Below are positions 20,981 through 32,470 of a stretch of 64,000 bases of DNA, in pieces. Source of the stretch: Corynebacterium jeikeium (GTDB taxonomy: Bacteria; Actinomycetota; Actinomycetes; Mycobacteriales; Mycobacteriaceae); the NCBI RefSeq assembly GCF_028609885.1, contig NZ_CP063195.1:930001-994000 (forward strand), read 5' to 3'. The notes beneath the pieces are model-generated. The model was not told the origin of the DNA. It did no database searches and saw only the letters and a program-made list of their open reading frames with translations. The translations under genes were made by a program, and so were the position numbers. Within the stretch, counting starts at the first letter, position 1; every line of letters starts with the position of its first letter.

Positions 20981-22009
20981 ATGCTTAACAAAACCATAGA
21001 GAGTATCAGTCGCGTGGATGGCCTCTGGACCTTGCCGGATGGCATCTCCACCGACGAGTGGGCCGCGGAAGTTCGCCGGCTGAAGGAAGAGAAGAATGCG
21101 CTGATCCTGGCGCATAACTACCAGCTACCGGAGATCCAGGACATCGCCGACCATACCGGCGATTCCCTCGCGCTGTCGCGCATCGCGGCGGAGACGGACG
21201 CCGACGTGATCGTTTTCTGCGGCGTGCACTTTATGGCCGAGACGGCGAAGATCCTGTCGCCGGAAAAGACTGTTCTTATTCCTGACGCCAACGCGGGGTG
21301 CTCCCTGGCCGATTCCCTTACAGCCGACGAGCTGCGTGAGTGGAAGGCCGAGCACCCGGGGGCCGTGGTGGTCAGCTACGTGAACACCACCGCCGATGTG
21401 AAGGCCCTGACGGACATCTGCTGCACCAGCTCCAACGCGGTGGACGTGGTGGCCAGCCTGCCGGAGGATCAGGAGGTGCTGTTTGGCCCCGACCAGTTCC
21501 TCGGCGCTCACGTGCGCCGCGAGACCGGGCGGGACAACATCCACGTCTGGGCAGGCGAGTGCCACGTGCACGCCGGCATCTCTGGCCAGGAGCTGAGCCA
21601 GCAGGCGCACGATAACCCGACGGCGGATCTGTTTATCCACCCGGAGTGCGGCTGCGCCAACTCCGCCATCTACCTGGCGGGCGAGGGCATTGTGGAGCCG
21701 GAGCGGGTGAAGATGCTCTCCACCGGCGACATGATCTCGCAGGCCAAGTCCACCAACCAGTCCACCGTGCTGGTCGCCACCGAGGTCGGCATGCTGCACC
21801 AGCTGCGCCAGGCCAACCCGGAGGTGGACTTCCGCGCCGTGAACGACCGGGCGGCCTGCACGTACATGAAGATGATCACCCCGGCGGCCCTGCTGCGCTG
21901 CCTGGCGCTGGGCGAGGACGAGGTGACGGTGGACGAGGAGACCGCCGCAGCGGCCCGTCGTTCCGTGGAGCGCATGATCGCCATCGGCAACCCGGGAAGC
22001 GGGGAGTAG
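20981..22009 (+). CDS. nadA: quinolinate synthase A
   Basis: A 342-aa [4Fe-4S] enzyme that condenses iminoaspartate with dihydroxyacetone phosphate to quinolinate in de novo NAD synthesis. Likely cluster ligands are C80 ([13 protein letters not shown]), C223 (HPECGC) and C293 (RAACTYMK). The family motifs [13 protein letters not shown] and [12 protein letters not shown] are present. The nadC GTG lies two bases after its stop. No nadB (aspartate oxidase) and no nadS-like desulfurase is found beside it, unlike mycobacterial nadABC. Confidence 0.96.
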   Translation: MLNKTIESISRVDGLWTLPDGISTDEWAAEVRRLKEEKNALILAHNYQLPEIQDIADHTGDSLALSRIAAETDADVIVFCGVHFMAETAKILSPEKTVLIPDANAGCSLADSLTADELREWKAEHPGAVVVSYVNTTADVKALTDICCTSSNAVDVVASLPEDQEVLFGPDQFLGAHVRRETGRDNIHVWAGECHVHAGISGQELSQQAHDNPTADLFIHPECGCANSAIYLAGEGIVEPERVKMLSTGDMISQAKSTNQSTVLVATEVGMLHQLRQANPEVDFRAVNDRAACTYMKMITPAALLRCLALGEDEVTVDEETAAAARRSVERMIAIGNPGSGE

Positions 22010-22011
22010 GC

Positions 22012-22932
22012 GTGGAAGAGCAAGCAGTGGAACTTCCCTACCCGGCACAGCTGACCGATCCCACCCGCATCCGCGCAGCGTATCTGCGCATGGCGAAGGT
22101 CGCGTTGGAGGAGGACTTCGGCGACGGCGCGGACGTCAGCACCCTGGCGACCGTACCCGCCGACGCTACCGGCACGAAGGTCATGCGCGCCCGCCAGGCC
22201 GGTGTGATCAGCGGGCTGGATGCGCTGGCCATCGTCGCGGAGGTCGCCGACGAGCGGCACGTGGAGCTCGTCCCGCTGGTCGCTGACGGTGACCGCGTGG
22301 AGGCCGGGGACGAGGTTGCCCGGGTGGAGGGAAAGATCCAGCACATCCTCATGCTCGAACGCACATTGCTGAACATCTTGAGCCACGCCTCCGGCATCGC
22401 CACGCAGACCCGCGCGTGGGTCGATGCGGTCGAGGCCGCGGCCACCAGCCCGCAAGGCTGCAAGGTTCGCGATTCCCGCAAGACTCTGCCCGGCATGCGC
22501 ATGCTGGAAAAGCGTGCGATCGTCCACGGTGGTGGCTACCCGCACCGCTACAATCTGGGCGACCAGGTGATGGTCAAGGACAACCACGTGGAGCTCTCGA
22601 ATGCAGCCGAGGCGTATGCCCGGGTGCGGGAGTTCTTGGGGGAGGACGCCACCACGTGGGTAGAGGTCGAGGTGGATACCCTGGATCAGCTCTCCGACCT
22701 GCTGGCGGAGGGCAAGGCTCGCCCGCCGCAGGTGCTGCTGGATAACTTCACGGTGGAGGACACGCGCAAGGCCGTGGAGCTGCGCGACCAGCTGGCTCCG
22801 CAGGTGCTGTTGGAATCCTCCGGCGGGCTCACTCTGGACGTCGCCGGGGACTACGCCGCCGCGGGCGTGGAGTCCGTGGCCGTGGGCGGGTTGACCCACA
22901 GCGTGCGGGCACTGGACATCGGCCTGGACTAG
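22012..22932 (+). CDS. nadC: nicotinate-nucleotide pyrophosphorylase (quinolinate PRTase)
   Basis: About 306 aa. It converts quinolinate and PRPP to nicotinate mononucleotide. Visible motifs are ALEEDFGDGADVST, LNILSHASGIAT, DSRKTLPGMRMLEKRAI, GGGYPHRYNLGDQVMVKDNH and a C-terminal SSGGLTLD...GVESVAVGGLTHS. GTG 22012 follows nadA by two bases; a second GTG at 22027 is also possible. Together nadA-nadC supply NAD from an iminoaspartate source that must be encoded elsewhere. Confidence 0.95.
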   Translation: MEEQAVELPYPAQLTDPTRIRAAYLRMAKVALEEDFGDGADVSTLATVPADATGTKVMRARQAGVISGLDALAIVAEVADERHVELVPLVADGDRVEAGDEVARVEGKIQHILMLERTLLNILSHASGIATQTRAWVDAVEAAATSPQGCKVRDSRKTLPGMRMLEKRAIVHGGGYPHRYNLGDQVMVKDNHVELSNAAEAYARVREFLGEDATTWVEVEVDTLDQLSDLLAEGKARPPQVLLDNFTVEDTRKAVELRDQLAPQVLLESSGGLTLDVAGDYAAAGVESVAVGGLTHSVRALDIGLD

Positions 22933-22944
22933 GGTCCTGGCCTT

Positions 22945-24192
22945 TTAGGCTTCCCAGCGTTCCAGCGCCGCCCGTCGGCGCTCGTCGAGTTCTGCGGCTA
23001 TTTCCGCGTAGCCCAGCTCCGCGGCGGCGACCAGCGCCATGGAATAGCCGCCGATGGTGCGCTCGTCGTCGGCGCTGAACTCCGACCACTCCGCCACCAG
23101 GCGCGCGTTCGCCAGGGCTTCCTCAAAAAGTCCGCAGTTCAGGGCCGCCTCTGCCAGGGTGTAGCGCAGGTTCAGGATGGCGGGAGATAGGGGGCAGCCC
23201 TCCGTGGCGGCCAGCTCCGCGCTGGCGAGCTCCCAGGCCTCGCCCTCGCGCCCCTCGCCGAGTAGAGCCATCGCCGCCAGACCCGCGCACTGCAGGGCGA
23301 TCACTTCCGCGCCCAGCTTCCCAGCTAGGCGCACGCATTCCTTCCAGTGGTCCGCCACGGCGGCCAGGGAGGAATCATCGCCGACGCTTTCGGTGGCGCG
23401 GAACATCTCGAAGTGCGCCAGCATGTCGTGCGCCTCGTAAAGGGAAACGGTCTGTGCGTCCGTGCTGCCGCCGCCGAGCAGGGAGTCTTCCTCCAACCGG
23501 CCGATCAGCGCCGTCACCCGGTCGTAGGCCTCCTCGCGCCGCCCGCGGAACCAGGCCTCCTGGGCGAACCACAGCTGCCGGTCGGCCGTGCTCGGGGGCT
23601 TCGAGCCGAACCTCCGCACGAGTTGGGCAAAGGTGTCGGCGAAGTCGAAGGCTGTGGCGTCATCAGCAGAACCAGAAAGATTCGTGGCCACAGCAAAGCC
23701 CGTCGTGGCGGCCGAGGTCAACCGCGCGGCGATCGACCTGGGCAGGTCGCGGTGGGTGATGTGCGGCGCCTCGGCGAGGGTGGGGGAATCCGGGTCCGGG
23801 CGAAAGTCGGCGAAGCCCTGGGCCAGCTGTGCCAGCATTTCCCGCGGCGAATGCAGCTCAGCCAACGTGGCGGGGCGCTCCTCCAGAGTCAGCGACTGGT
23901 GCGCCAACAGCGCCAAAGCTTCCAAAGCCAGCGCGTGATCGTCGTTACTGCGTGCCCAGGCCCGCAGGTCCCGCAAGGCGGCGATGGCTTCGTCGGCGAA
24001 ACCCAGATGATCCGCGACGCTGGCGCGCATGCTGTAGAACTCGCCCACCAGCTCATCCGGCACCTCGTCGGGAGTAGCCAGCCAGTACTGCCTCGCGAAG
24101 TCGCTGGCCAAACGCCAACTTATCGCGGCAGAAGCACCCGATTGTGCGGCGGTGCGGCTGTCCCGGAGCAGTGAAAGGAGTGTCTGGGCCAT
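22945..24192 (-). CDS. unknown all-helical (TPR-like) protein, 415 aa
   Basis: I recognise no named family. The protein is nearly all alpha-helix, rich in Ala, Leu and Glu, with repeated paired-helix units (for example EAIAALRDLRAWARSNDDHALALEALALLAHQ in part, and FEEALANARLVAEW) that look like degenerate TPRs. It has no signal peptide or membrane helix, so it is probably a cytosolic scaffold. The start at 24192 (MAQTLLSLL) is chosen over an upstream ATG because a TAAAGT box lies seven bases before it. It is divergent from hisD and convergent with nadC. Confidence 0.8.
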   Translation of the reverse strand: MAQTLLSLLRDSRTAAQSGASAAISWRLASDFARQYWLATPDEVPDELVGEFYSMRASVADHLGFADEAIAALRDLRAWARSNDDHALALEALALLAHQSLTLEERPATLAELHSPREMLAQLAQGFADFRPDPDSPTLAEAPHITHRDLPRSIAARLTSAATTGFAVATNLSGSADDATAFDFADTFAQLVRRFGSKPPSTADRQLWFAQEAWFRGRREEAYDRVTALIGRLEEDSLLGGGSTDAQTVSLYEAHDMLAHFEMFRATESVGDDSSLAAVADHWKECVRLAGKLGAEVIALQCAGLAAMALLGEGREGEAWELASAELAATEGCPLSPAILNLRYTLAEAALNCGLFEEALANARLVAEWSEFSADDERTIGGYSMALVAAAELGYAEIAAELDERRRAALERWEA

Positions 24193-24199
24193 GGCGTAA

Positions 24200-24205
24200 A
24201 CTTTA
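24200..24205 (-). promoter_or_regulatory. -10 box of the TPR-like gene (leaderless)
   Basis: TAAAGT on the minus strand, seven bases before ATG 24192. The alternative upstream ATG would lie ahead of the transcription start. Confidence 0.45.
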
Positions 24206-24265
24206 GCCCAGTACATAACCGTAAATAATTATTCAGAATTAATCAGTAAGGAAGCTGCGTACACG

Positions 24266-25618
24266 ATGACTAGCGCCCAGCTGGACTTTAGCCGGATCGA
24301 TCTGCGGGGGCAGGCCCCGACTACCGCCGAGCTGCGCCATCGGCTGCCGCGCGGGGGCACGGACGTGGACTCGGTGATCCCCACCGTCGCACCGATCGTC
24401 GACCAGGTGCGCGAGGGCGGGGCACGCGCGGCGCTGGAGATCGGACAGCGTTTCGATGGCGTGACCCCGGATTCGGTGCGGGTCCCTGCCGAGGTTATTG
24501 ACGCCGCCGTGGGGACTTTGGCCGACGACGTCATCGCAGCACTCGAGGAGGCCATCAAGCGGGTGCGTGCATTCCACTCCGCCATCCGGCCTGAAGACAA
24601 GCAGGTGGAGGTCGCGCCGGGCGGCATTGTGACCGAGCGTTTCATCCCCGTCCAGCGCGTAGGCCTGTACGCGCCGGGCGGAAACGCGGTGTACCCGTCG
24701 AGCGTGATCATGAACGTCGTGCCAGCTCAGGAGGCCGGAGTGGAGTCCCTCGTAGTGGCCTCCCCACCGCAGGAGGGCGGCTGGCCGCACCCGACCGTGC
24801 TGGCAGCCTGCAAGCTGCTCGGCGTGGACGAGGTCTGGGCTGTCGGCGGTGCGCAGGCCGTGGCACTGCTGGCGCACGGCTCCACCGCGGAAGGCGGCGA
24901 GGAGCTGGAGCCGGTGGACATGGTGACCGGACCGGGCAACATCTTCGTCACCGCCGCCAAGCGGCTGTGTCGCTCCGTAGTGGGCATCGACTCCGAAGCG
25001 GGGCCGACCGAGATCGCCGTGCTGGCCGATGAGAGCGCCAACGCGGTGGAGATCGCCTACGACCTGATTAGTCAGGCGGAGCACGACACGATGGCGGCCT
25101 CCGTGCTGATCACGGACAGTGAGAAGCTGGCCGACGAGGTCGTGGCTGAGATGAACGAGCGCTACCACATCACCCAGAACTCCGAGCGCGTCGCCGAAGC
25201 ACTCAACGGGCAGCAGTCCGGCGTGGTGCTCGTGGACGACATCGCTGCGGGCATCCGCGCGGCGAATGCTTACGGCGCCGAGCACCTGGAGATCCACACC
25301 GAGGATGCCCACGCGGTAGCAGCGCAGATCACAAACGCCGGTGCGATCTTCATCGGCCGCTTCAGCCCGGTACCGCTGGGCGACTATGCCGCGGGCTCCA
25401 ACCACGTGCTGCCGACCTCCGGCACGGCGCGGCACTCCTCGGGGCTTTCCACGCTGACTTTCCTGAAGTCCGTGCACGTCATCGACTACAACGAGGAAGG
25501 CCTGCGGGGCGTGGCCGACACGGTAATCACCCTGTCGAAGTCCGAGGGGCTGCCCGCCCACGGTGAAGCCATCAGTGCGCGCACCAGCACCGCAAACACC
25601 AACGGAACGGAGGGCTAG
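24266..25618 (+). CDS. hisD: histidinol dehydrogenase
   Basis: 450 aa, catalysing the last two oxidations of histidine synthesis with zinc and NAD. Family motifs are [55 protein letters not shown] and the C-terminal [21 protein letters not shown] region. It is first in the his cluster and is preceded by AAGGAAG and an AT-rich stretch (24220-24245) that probably holds the promoter. hisC follows after three bases. Confidence 0.97.
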   Translation: MTSAQLDFSRIDLRGQAPTTAELRHRLPRGGTDVDSVIPTVAPIVDQVREGGARAALEIGQRFDGVTPDSVRVPAEVIDAAVGTLADDVIAALEEAIKRVRAFHSAIRPEDKQVEVAPGGIVTERFIPVQRVGLYAPGGNAVYPSSVIMNVVPAQEAGVESLVVASPPQEGGWPHPTVLAACKLLGVDEVWAVGGAQAVALLAHGSTAEGGEELEPVDMVTGPGNIFVTAAKRLCRSVVGIDSEAGPTEIAVLADESANAVEIAYDLISQAEHDTMAASVLITDSEKLADEVVAEMNERYHITQNSERVAEALNGQQSGVVLVDDIAAGIRAANAYGAEHLEIHTEDAHAVAAQITNAGAIFIGRFSPVPLGDYAAGSNHVLPTSGTARHSSGLSTLTFLKSVHVIDYNEEGLRGVADTVITLSKSEGLPAHGEAISARTSTANTNGTEG

Positions 25619-26743
<1,125 letters not shown>

Positions 26744-26808
26744 ACACACCAGACAGACGTTTTAAGAGTTTCAGACAGCAAGAACAGAGAGGTAGGTGCA
26801 AAGCCACC

Positions 26809-27423
26809 GTGGCCACGAACCCCACCCCGCGCATCGGGAAGGCCCAGCGCGCCACCAAAGAATCAGACATTCAGGTCGAGTGGAACCTGGACGGAACCGG
26901 CAAGACCGACATCGATACGGGAGTGCCGTTCTTCGACCACATGCTGACCGCCCTCGGCGCGCACGGTTCCTTCGACCTGAAGGTGCACGCCCGCGGCGAC
27001 GTGGAGATCGACGCACACCACACCGTCGAGGACACTGCCATCGTCATGGGCCAGGCCCTGGCGCAGGCGTTGGGCGACAAGGCGGGGATCCGCCGCTTCG
27101 GCGATGCTTTCATCCCGATGGACGAGACGCTGGCGCACGCTGCTGTGGACGTGTCTGGCCGCCCGTACTACGTGGGCGTGGGGGAGCCTGAGCAGATGCT
27201 CAGCGCGGTGATCGGTGGGCACTACGCCACCGTCATCAACCAGCACTTCTTTGAGACCCTGGCGCTGAACTCGCGCATTGCCCTGCACGTGCGCTGCCTG
27301 TACGGCCGCGACCCGCACCACATCACCGAGGCGGAATTCAAGGCCGTGGCCCGCGCGCTGCGCGCCGCCGTGGAGGACGACCCGCGCGTGGGCGGGGTTC
27401 CGTCGACCAAGGGAACTCTGTAA
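26809..27423 (+). CDS. hisB: imidazoleglycerol-phosphate dehydratase
   Basis: 204 aa, the monofunctional dehydratase without a phosphatase domain. The metal-binding motifs [11 protein letters not shown] and (DP)[10 protein letters not shown] are present, as is [16 protein letters not shown]. The frame is open upstream into hisC, but GTG 26809 fits the family start ([13 protein letters not shown]) and follows an AGAGAGG run. Its TAA overlaps the MFS gene ATG (TAATG). Confidence 0.96.
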   Translation: MATNPTPRIGKAQRATKESDIQVEWNLDGTGKTDIDTGVPFFDHMLTALGAHGSFDLKVHARGDVEIDAHHTVEDTAIVMGQALAQALGDKAGIRRFGDAFIPMDETLAHAAVDVSGRPYYVGVGEPEQMLSAVIGGHYATVINQHFFETLALNSRIALHVRCLYGRDPHHITEAEFKAVARALRAAVEDDPRVGGVPSTKGTL

Positions 27424-28772
27424 TGGCGCGCCCGAAGGCGCTGACCATTGAAGAACTAGAAAAGATCGATTCCGTGTGGAAGGCCCCCGGCCTGATCGCC
27501 ACACTGGTGTCGGTCTTCTGTGCGTTCGGTGGCTGGGCGCTACTCCTGCCGGTCATCCCCCTGGCCGTGATCGATGGGGGCGGAACCGATAGCGTGGCGG
27601 GCCTGTCCACGGGCGTGTTCATGGCCGCCACTGTGCTGACGCAGGCCTTCACCCCGCGCCTCCTGCGCGCCGTGGGCTATGCGCCCGTGATGCTGGGTGC
27701 CGCGCTGCTGCTGGGCTTCCCGGCACTGGCGTATGTGGCCGATATGTCCGCCGTAACTGTGCTGGCCATCGCCGCTGTGCGTGGCGTGGGCTTCGGCGCG
27801 GTGACGGTGACGGAGGCCGCGCTGATCGCGGAGCTGGTGCCGCCACGCCTGGTGGGCCGGTCCTCCGGTGTGTTCGGCGCGACGGTGGGTGTAACGCAGC
27901 TGATTAGCTTCCCGCTGGGCATGTGGCTTTACGGCAGTTTCGGCCTGGCCGGAGTGTGCTCGGCCGCGGCGTTGTACTCGGCCGTGGGCGCCCTGGCTGC
28001 GCTGCAGCTGCCGAAGGTTGAGCGCGAGAACTCGCCCGGTGTGGCCGCCGACATTCCCGATAACGCAACCTCGCAGACGGACTACACGCCGGAGGCACCG
28101 CGCGTGGCCACGTGGAAGTTGGCCACCGTGCCGGGGCTTTCCATCGGTGCGGCTGCCGTGGGCTTCGCCGGATTCAGCACGTTCCTGGCCCCCGCCGCCG
28201 GCGAGATCGACGCTACGGTTGCCGCCACCATCTCTGGCCTGGCGCTGAGCGTGGTGGGCCTGATGCAGATCGGTTCCCGCTTGTTTAGCGGTTGGTATGC
28301 CGACCGGGTAGGTGAGCCGGGCCGCCTGAACGCGCTGGGCTTGGTGCTGTGCGTGGTGGGCTTGGCCTCCGCGGCCATCATGCTGGCCGTGCACCCCACG
28401 GGTGGGCTGTTGCTGCTCTGGTCGCTGCTGTCCGCAGCATTCTTTGGCGCGGGCTTTGGCATCAACCAGACCGAGGCGCTGTTGATGTTGTTCGACCGCC
28501 TGCCCAGGGCTGAGTCCGCCAAGGCCTCGGCGCTGTGGAACATGACCTTCGACGGCGGTACCGGTGTGGGCGCGATCCTGTTGGGCTTTGTGGCCGGTGC
28601 GCTGACCTACCAGGGGGCCTTCATCACCGCCGGGGTGGTCGCCGCGTTTGGTTTCGTGGTGGCTATCCTCGACCGGATTGTGGGGCGTCACCGCGTCGCC
28701 GAGTACGGCAATGTGCGCGAAACATTGCGTCGAGTGCGACGACGTGAACTGCGCCCGGGTAAGTCCGGCTAG
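27423..28772 (+). CDS. MFS transporter inside the histidine cluster
   Basis: 449 aa with about twelve membrane helices in two blocks separated by a polar loop at about 200-230. The loop between helices 2 and 3 and the RVGEPGR segment resemble the MFS signature regions. The substrate is unknown. It sits between hisB and hisH, translationally coupled to hisB, and C. glutamicum carries a transporter in the same place (from memory). A role in uptake or efflux of histidine or an intermediate is a guess from location only. Confidence 0.9.
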
Positions 28773-28775
28773 GAT
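28770..28775 (+). promoter_or_regulatory. hisH -10 box (internal his promoter)
   Basis: TAGGAT overlaps the MFS stop codon and lies eight bases before ATG 28784, suggesting a second, leaderless transcript start within the cluster. Confidence 0.45.
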
Positions 28776-28783
28776 TACCAGTT

Positions 28784-29512
28784 ATGAATTCTTCTCTTTC
28801 TTCTCGACGCCCACATGTCGCCCTCCTGGACTACGGCAGCGGAAACGTACGCTCCGCCCAGCGAGCGGTTGAAAGGGCGGGTGCCGAGGTCGAGGTGACG
28901 CGCGACCCGGAGACGGTACAGCGGGCCGACGGGCTGCTAGTGCCGGGTGTGGGAGCCTACAGTGCGTGCATGAAGCAGCTGCACAGCGTGTATGGGGATC
29001 GTCTGATCGGCCAGCGACTGGCGGGCGGGCGCCCGGTGCTGGGCATCTGCGTGGGCATGCAGATCCTCTTCGACCGGGGAGTGGAGTTCGCGGAAGGCAC
29101 GGGAGAAGCTGGCGCGGGGGAGGCAGCCTTTACGGAGGGCATGGGCGAGTGGCCCGGCACCGTGGAGAAGCTGGATGCTGACGTGCTGCCGCACATGGGG
29201 TGGAACACCGTAGAAGTCGGCGACGGCTCATCCGCCAGTGCGCTCGGCAAACCCGCGGCCGAGCCGACGAAGATGTTCGCCGGGATCGAGGAGACCGAGC
29301 GTTTCTACTTCGTCCACTCCTATGGCGTGCAGGAGTGGGAGCTGTTGACCGATGGACGCACCGAGCCGCCGCTGGTGCACTGGGCGAGCCACGGCCGCAG
29401 CCGCTTCGTCGCAGCCGTGGAAAATGGCCCGCTGTGGGCTACGCAGTTCCACCCGGAAAAGTCCGGTGACGCAGGACTAAAGCTGCTGCAGAACTGGGTG
29501 GACACGCTCTAG
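28784..29512 (+). CDS. hisH: imidazole glycerol phosphate synthase, glutaminase subunit
   Basis: 242 aa, a class I glutamine amidotransferase that feeds ammonia to HisF. The nucleophile is in [14 protein letters not shown] and the His/Glu pair in TQFHPEKSG. It is longer than many HisH proteins because of an acidic Gly/Ala/Glu insertion at about residues 103-127 ([15 protein letters not shown]). Followed by a 68 bp gap and the hisA promoter. Confidence 0.95.
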
Positions 29513-29567
29513 CTCTAGAAATAGCACTAGTTTCATGGATTTGATCTTCGCCGACCTCGATACACGT

Positions 29568-29573
29568 TAGGAT
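29568..29573 (+). promoter_or_regulatory. hisA -10 box (leaderless)
   Basis: TAGGAT, seven bases before ATG 29581. It probably drives hisA-impA-hisF-hisI-trpE and onward. Confidence 0.5.
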
Positions 29574-29580
29574 TCTCCCT

Positions 29581-30357
29581 ATGGCTTCTACTGATAACTC
29601 CCGTGCCCTGACCCTGCTTCCCGCCGTCGACGTAGCCGACGGCCAGGCCGTCCGACTCGTACAGGGCGCGGCGGGCACGGAGACCAGCTACGGAGCACCG
29701 ATTGAGGCCGCTTTGGCCTGGCAGAACGCAGGCGCGGAGTGGATCCACCTGGTGGACCTTGACGCTGCCTTCGGTAGGGGCAGCAACTTCGAGTTGCTGA
29801 AGGAGGTAACCGGCCAGCTGGACGTGAACGTGGAGCTATCCGGTGGCATCCGCGATGACGAGTCGCTGGAGCGGGCCCTGTCCACCGGCTGCCGCCGGGT
29901 GAACATCGGCACCGCTGCGCTGGAGGATCCGGAGTGGTGCGAGTCCGTCATCTCCCGCTACGGCGACAAGGTGGCCATCGGCCTGGATACCCGCGAGGTC
30001 GACGGCGAATGGCGCCTGCGCGGCCGCGGCTGGACCTCCGACGGCGGCGAGCTGTGGGAGGTACTGGAGCGCCTGGATTCCCAGGGCGTTTCCCGCCTGG
30101 TGGTCACCGACGTCAGCCGTGACGGCATGCTGAACGGCCCGAACATCGACCTGCTGCGTGAGGTCGCTGCAGCTACCGACGCGCCGGTTGTGGCCTCCGG
30201 CGGAATTTCCAGCCTGGATGACATCCGCGCACTGGCGGCGGTGGTGCACGAGGGCGTGGACTCCGCGATCGTGGGCAAGGCCCTGTATGCGGGTAAGTTC
30301 ACCCTGGAGGAGGCTCTGGAAGCGGCTCAGGAAGTGGCAAGGGGGAGCGACATCTAA
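29581..30357 (+). CDS. hisA: HisA/PriA isomerase (probably bifunctional His/Trp)
   Basis: A 258-aa beta-alpha barrel that isomerises ProFAR. It closely matches mycobacterial PriA, which also does the TrpF reaction. The catalytic aspartates are D17 (LLPAVDV) and D181 (DVSRDG). R149 and W151 in RLRGRGW correspond to the R143/W145 pair that PriA uses for switching substrates. No trpF exists in the adjacent trp cluster and TrpC is not a TrpCF fusion, so dual function is likely, although a distant trpF cannot be excluded. The TAA overlaps the impA ATG. Confidence 0.95.
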   Translation: MASTDNSRALTLLPAVDVADGQAVRLVQGAAGTETSYGAPIEAALAWQNAGAEWIHLVDLDAAFGRGSNFELLKEVTGQLDVNVELSGGIRDDESLERALSTGCRRVNIGTAALEDPEWCESVISRYGDKVAIGLDTREVDGEWRLRGRGWTSDGGELWEVLERLDSQGVSRLVVTDVSRDGMLNGPNIDLLREVAAATDAPVVASGGISSLDDIRALAAVVHEGVDSAIVGKALYAGKFTLEEALEAAQEVARGSDI

Positions 30358-31334
30358 TGACGGCCTTCCACGGACTGCCCCCGGAGGAACTGGATACGCG
30401 CTCTCTGCTGGCCATCGCCGAGGCGGCGGTAGACGAGGCTGAGACGACATTTACCGCCGCCGTCGGCGCGGAACCGGAGGTCATCAAGTCTCCCGGCGAC
30501 TTTGCCACCGAGGCGGACTTGAGCGTCGAGCGCCAGCTGCGCACGCTGCTGACGCAATACACCGGCTTGCCCGTGCACGGCGAGGAATTCGGTACGGTGC
30601 GCCCCGGCGAGATCCCGGGGGAGAACATCACCGAGCCGAACCCTAACGACGCGATGGCGGACGGCCTGGACGGCCCGCGCCGCAAGTCGCTCGAAGCCGG
30701 AGACCAGGAACTGCCGGAGACCTTCTGGGTGGTAGACCCCATCGACGGCACAGCCAACTACGCGGTGGGCAATCCTTTTGCCTGCATCCTCGTTTCCTTG
30801 GTACACCAGGGGCAGACCATGGTGTCCGTCACCGAGATGCCCCTTCTGGGCAAGCGCATCACCGCCCGCCGTGGCGAGGGGTTGCTGGTGGATGGGCACC
30901 CGGCCCGCGCTATGCCACCATCGGACCCGGGCGTGACGCAGATCAGCTTCGGTTCCATCCTGTCGCAGCGCCGTGGTAACCTGCCAATTTCTTATCGTCA
31001 GGACATGCTCAATGAGATCGGAAAGTCCTACCCGCGCATGCGCGTCACCGGCTCGGTGGGCATCGACCTGGCATTCACCGCTGCCGGAGTGTTCGGCGGC
31101 ACTGTCACCTTCAGCCCCAACCTGTGGGACAATGCGGCGGGCATCCTCGCCGTGGAGGAAAACGGTGGCGTTGCCACCGACTTCGCTGGCAACCCGTGGC
31201 GTCCGGGCGTTTCCGGCCTGGTCGCGGGCGAGCCGGAGGTGCACGCCACGCTCCTGCAGCACATTCAGGCCGTGCCGATTGGTACTGCCGCCCGCAACGC
31301 CCAAGAGATTCGCGACCGGGGAGGCATTCGATGA
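30357..31334 (+). CDS. impA: inositol monophosphatase-family phosphatase with insertion
   Basis: 325 aa. Mg-dependent phosphatase motifs are present: [15 protein letters not shown] (residues 75-77), [12 protein letters not shown] (124-135) and a C-terminal [16 protein letters not shown]. About 30 extra residues, acidic and Pro-rich, lie between GEE and WVVDPID. The gene lies between hisA and hisF and overlaps both. It could hydrolyse inositol phosphate or be a histidinol-phosphate phosphatase of the IMPase type; sequence alone does not decide. Confidence 0.9.
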   Translation: MTAFHGLPPEELDTRSLLAIAEAAVDEAETTFTAAVGAEPEVIKSPGDFATEADLSVERQLRTLLTQYTGLPVHGEEFGTVRPGEIPGENITEPNPNDAMADGLDGPRRKSLEAGDQELPETFWVVDPIDGTANYAVGNPFACILVSLVHQGQTMVSVTEMPLLGKRITARRGEGLLVDGHPARAMPPSDPGVTQISFGSILSQRRGNLPISYRQDMLNEIGKSYPRMRVTGSVGIDLAFTAAGVFGGTVTFSPNLWDNAAGILAVEENGGVATDFAGNPWRPGVSGLVAGEPEVHATLLQHIQAVPIGTAARNAQEIRDRGGIR

Positions 31335-32113
31335 GTGTTACCGTGCGCGTTATCCCGTGCCTGGATGTGGACAACGGCCGCGTTGTCAAGGGCGTGAACT
31401 TCGAGGGCCTGCGAGATGCAGGCGACCCCGTCGAGCTGGCCAAGCGCTACGACGCGCTGGGCGCCGACGAGCTGACCTTCCTGGACGTCTCAGCCTCCAA
31501 GGACGGCCGCGGCACCATGCTGGACGTCGTGCGCCACACCGCCGACCAGGTGTTTATCCCGTTAACCGTTGGCGGGGGAGTGCGTAGCGAAGAGGACGTG
31601 GACGCCCTGCTGCGCGCCGGTGCCGACAAGGTCAGCGTCAATTCCTCGGCTGTCGCCCGCCCCGAGCTGCTGCGCGAGCTTTCCCAGCGCTTCGGCGCGC
31701 AGTGCATCGTCCTATCCGTGGACGCCCGCCGCGTGAAGGACCCCGCGGAGACGGACAAGTACCCCTCCGGCTTTGAGGTCACCACTCACGGCGGCACAAA
31801 ATCCGCCGGCCTGGATGCCATCGAGTGGGCCCGTAGGGGCGAGGAGCTGGGTGTGGGGGAGATCTTGCTGAACTCCATGGACGGCGATGGCACCAAGGCC
31901 GGCTTCGATATCGGGATGCTGCAGGCCGTGCGTGAGGCCGTCTCCATCCCCGTTATCGCCTCCGGTGGCGCGGGCGCCCCGGAGCACTTCCCTCCCGCCG
32001 TGGAGGCCGGCGCGGATGCCGTGCTGGCGGCCTCTATCTTCCACTTCGGCGAGGTCGAGATCCGCGAGGTCAAGCAGGCCCTGGCCGATGCGGGCTACGA
32101 GGTCCGGCTGTGA
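31331..32113 (+). CDS. hisF: imidazole glycerol phosphate synthase, cyclase subunit
   Basis: A 260-aa barrel with [17 protein letters not shown] at the N-terminus, [12 protein letters not shown], and GAGAPEHF for phosphate binding. It works with HisH to make imidazole glycerol phosphate and AICAR. The ATG overlaps the impA stop (ATGA) and the stop overlaps hisI (GTGA), so the block is tightly coupled. Confidence 0.97.
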   Translation: MSVTVRVIPCLDVDNGRVVKGVNFEGLRDAGDPVELAKRYDALGADELTFLDVSASKDGRGTMLDVVRHTADQVFIPLTVGGGVRSEEDVDALLRAGADKVSVNSSAVARPELLRELSQRFGAQCIVLSVDARRVKDPAETDKYPSGFEVTTHGGTKSAGLDAIEWARRGEELGVGEILLNSMDGDGTKAGFDIGMLQAVREAVSIPVIASGGAGAPEHFPPAVEAGADAVLAASIFHFGEVEIREVKQALADAGYEVRL

Positions 32114-32469
32114 GCAAGACAGACCCGGCAACCTACGAGCTAGACCCCGCTATCGCCGAGCGCGTCCGCTTCAACGCTGACGGCTTAGTACCCGCCATCG
32201 TCCAGGACGTCACCAACGGCGACGTGCTGATGATGGCGTGGATGAACGACCACGCCCTGGCTCACACCCTGGCCACCAAGAAGGGCACCTACTGGTCCCG
32301 GTCGCGCCAGTCCTATTGGATCAAAGGCGAGACAAGCGGCCACACTCAGCGTGTCGAGGAAGTGCGTCTGGACTGCGACGGCGACACGGTGCTGCTGAAA
32401 ATTGAGCAGACCGGCGCGGCCTGCCACACCGGTGACCGCACTTGTTTTGACGCCGACCGCTTGGCCTAA
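32110..32469 (+). CDS. hisI: phosphoribosyl-AMP cyclohydrolase
   Basis: 119 aa, cyclohydrolase only, with no fused HisE. Motifs [30 protein letters not shown] and the zinc-binding DCDGDT and CHTG segments are present. The GTG start overlaps hisF. trpE begins two bases after its stop, linking histidine and tryptophan genes in one transcript. Confidence 0.96.
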   Translation: MSKTDPATYELDPAIAERVRFNADGLVPAIVQDVTNGDVLMMAWMNDHALAHTLATKKGTYWSRSRQSYWIKGETSGHTQRVEEVRLDCDGDTVLLKIEQTGAACHTGDRTCFDADRLA

Positions 32470-32470
32470 C

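Noticed and set aside
24193..24265. Search for a histidine leader or T-box before hisD
   Set aside because: Only 73 bases separate hisD from the divergent gene, with an AT-rich promoter-like stretch; no His-codon run or T-box elements were seen.
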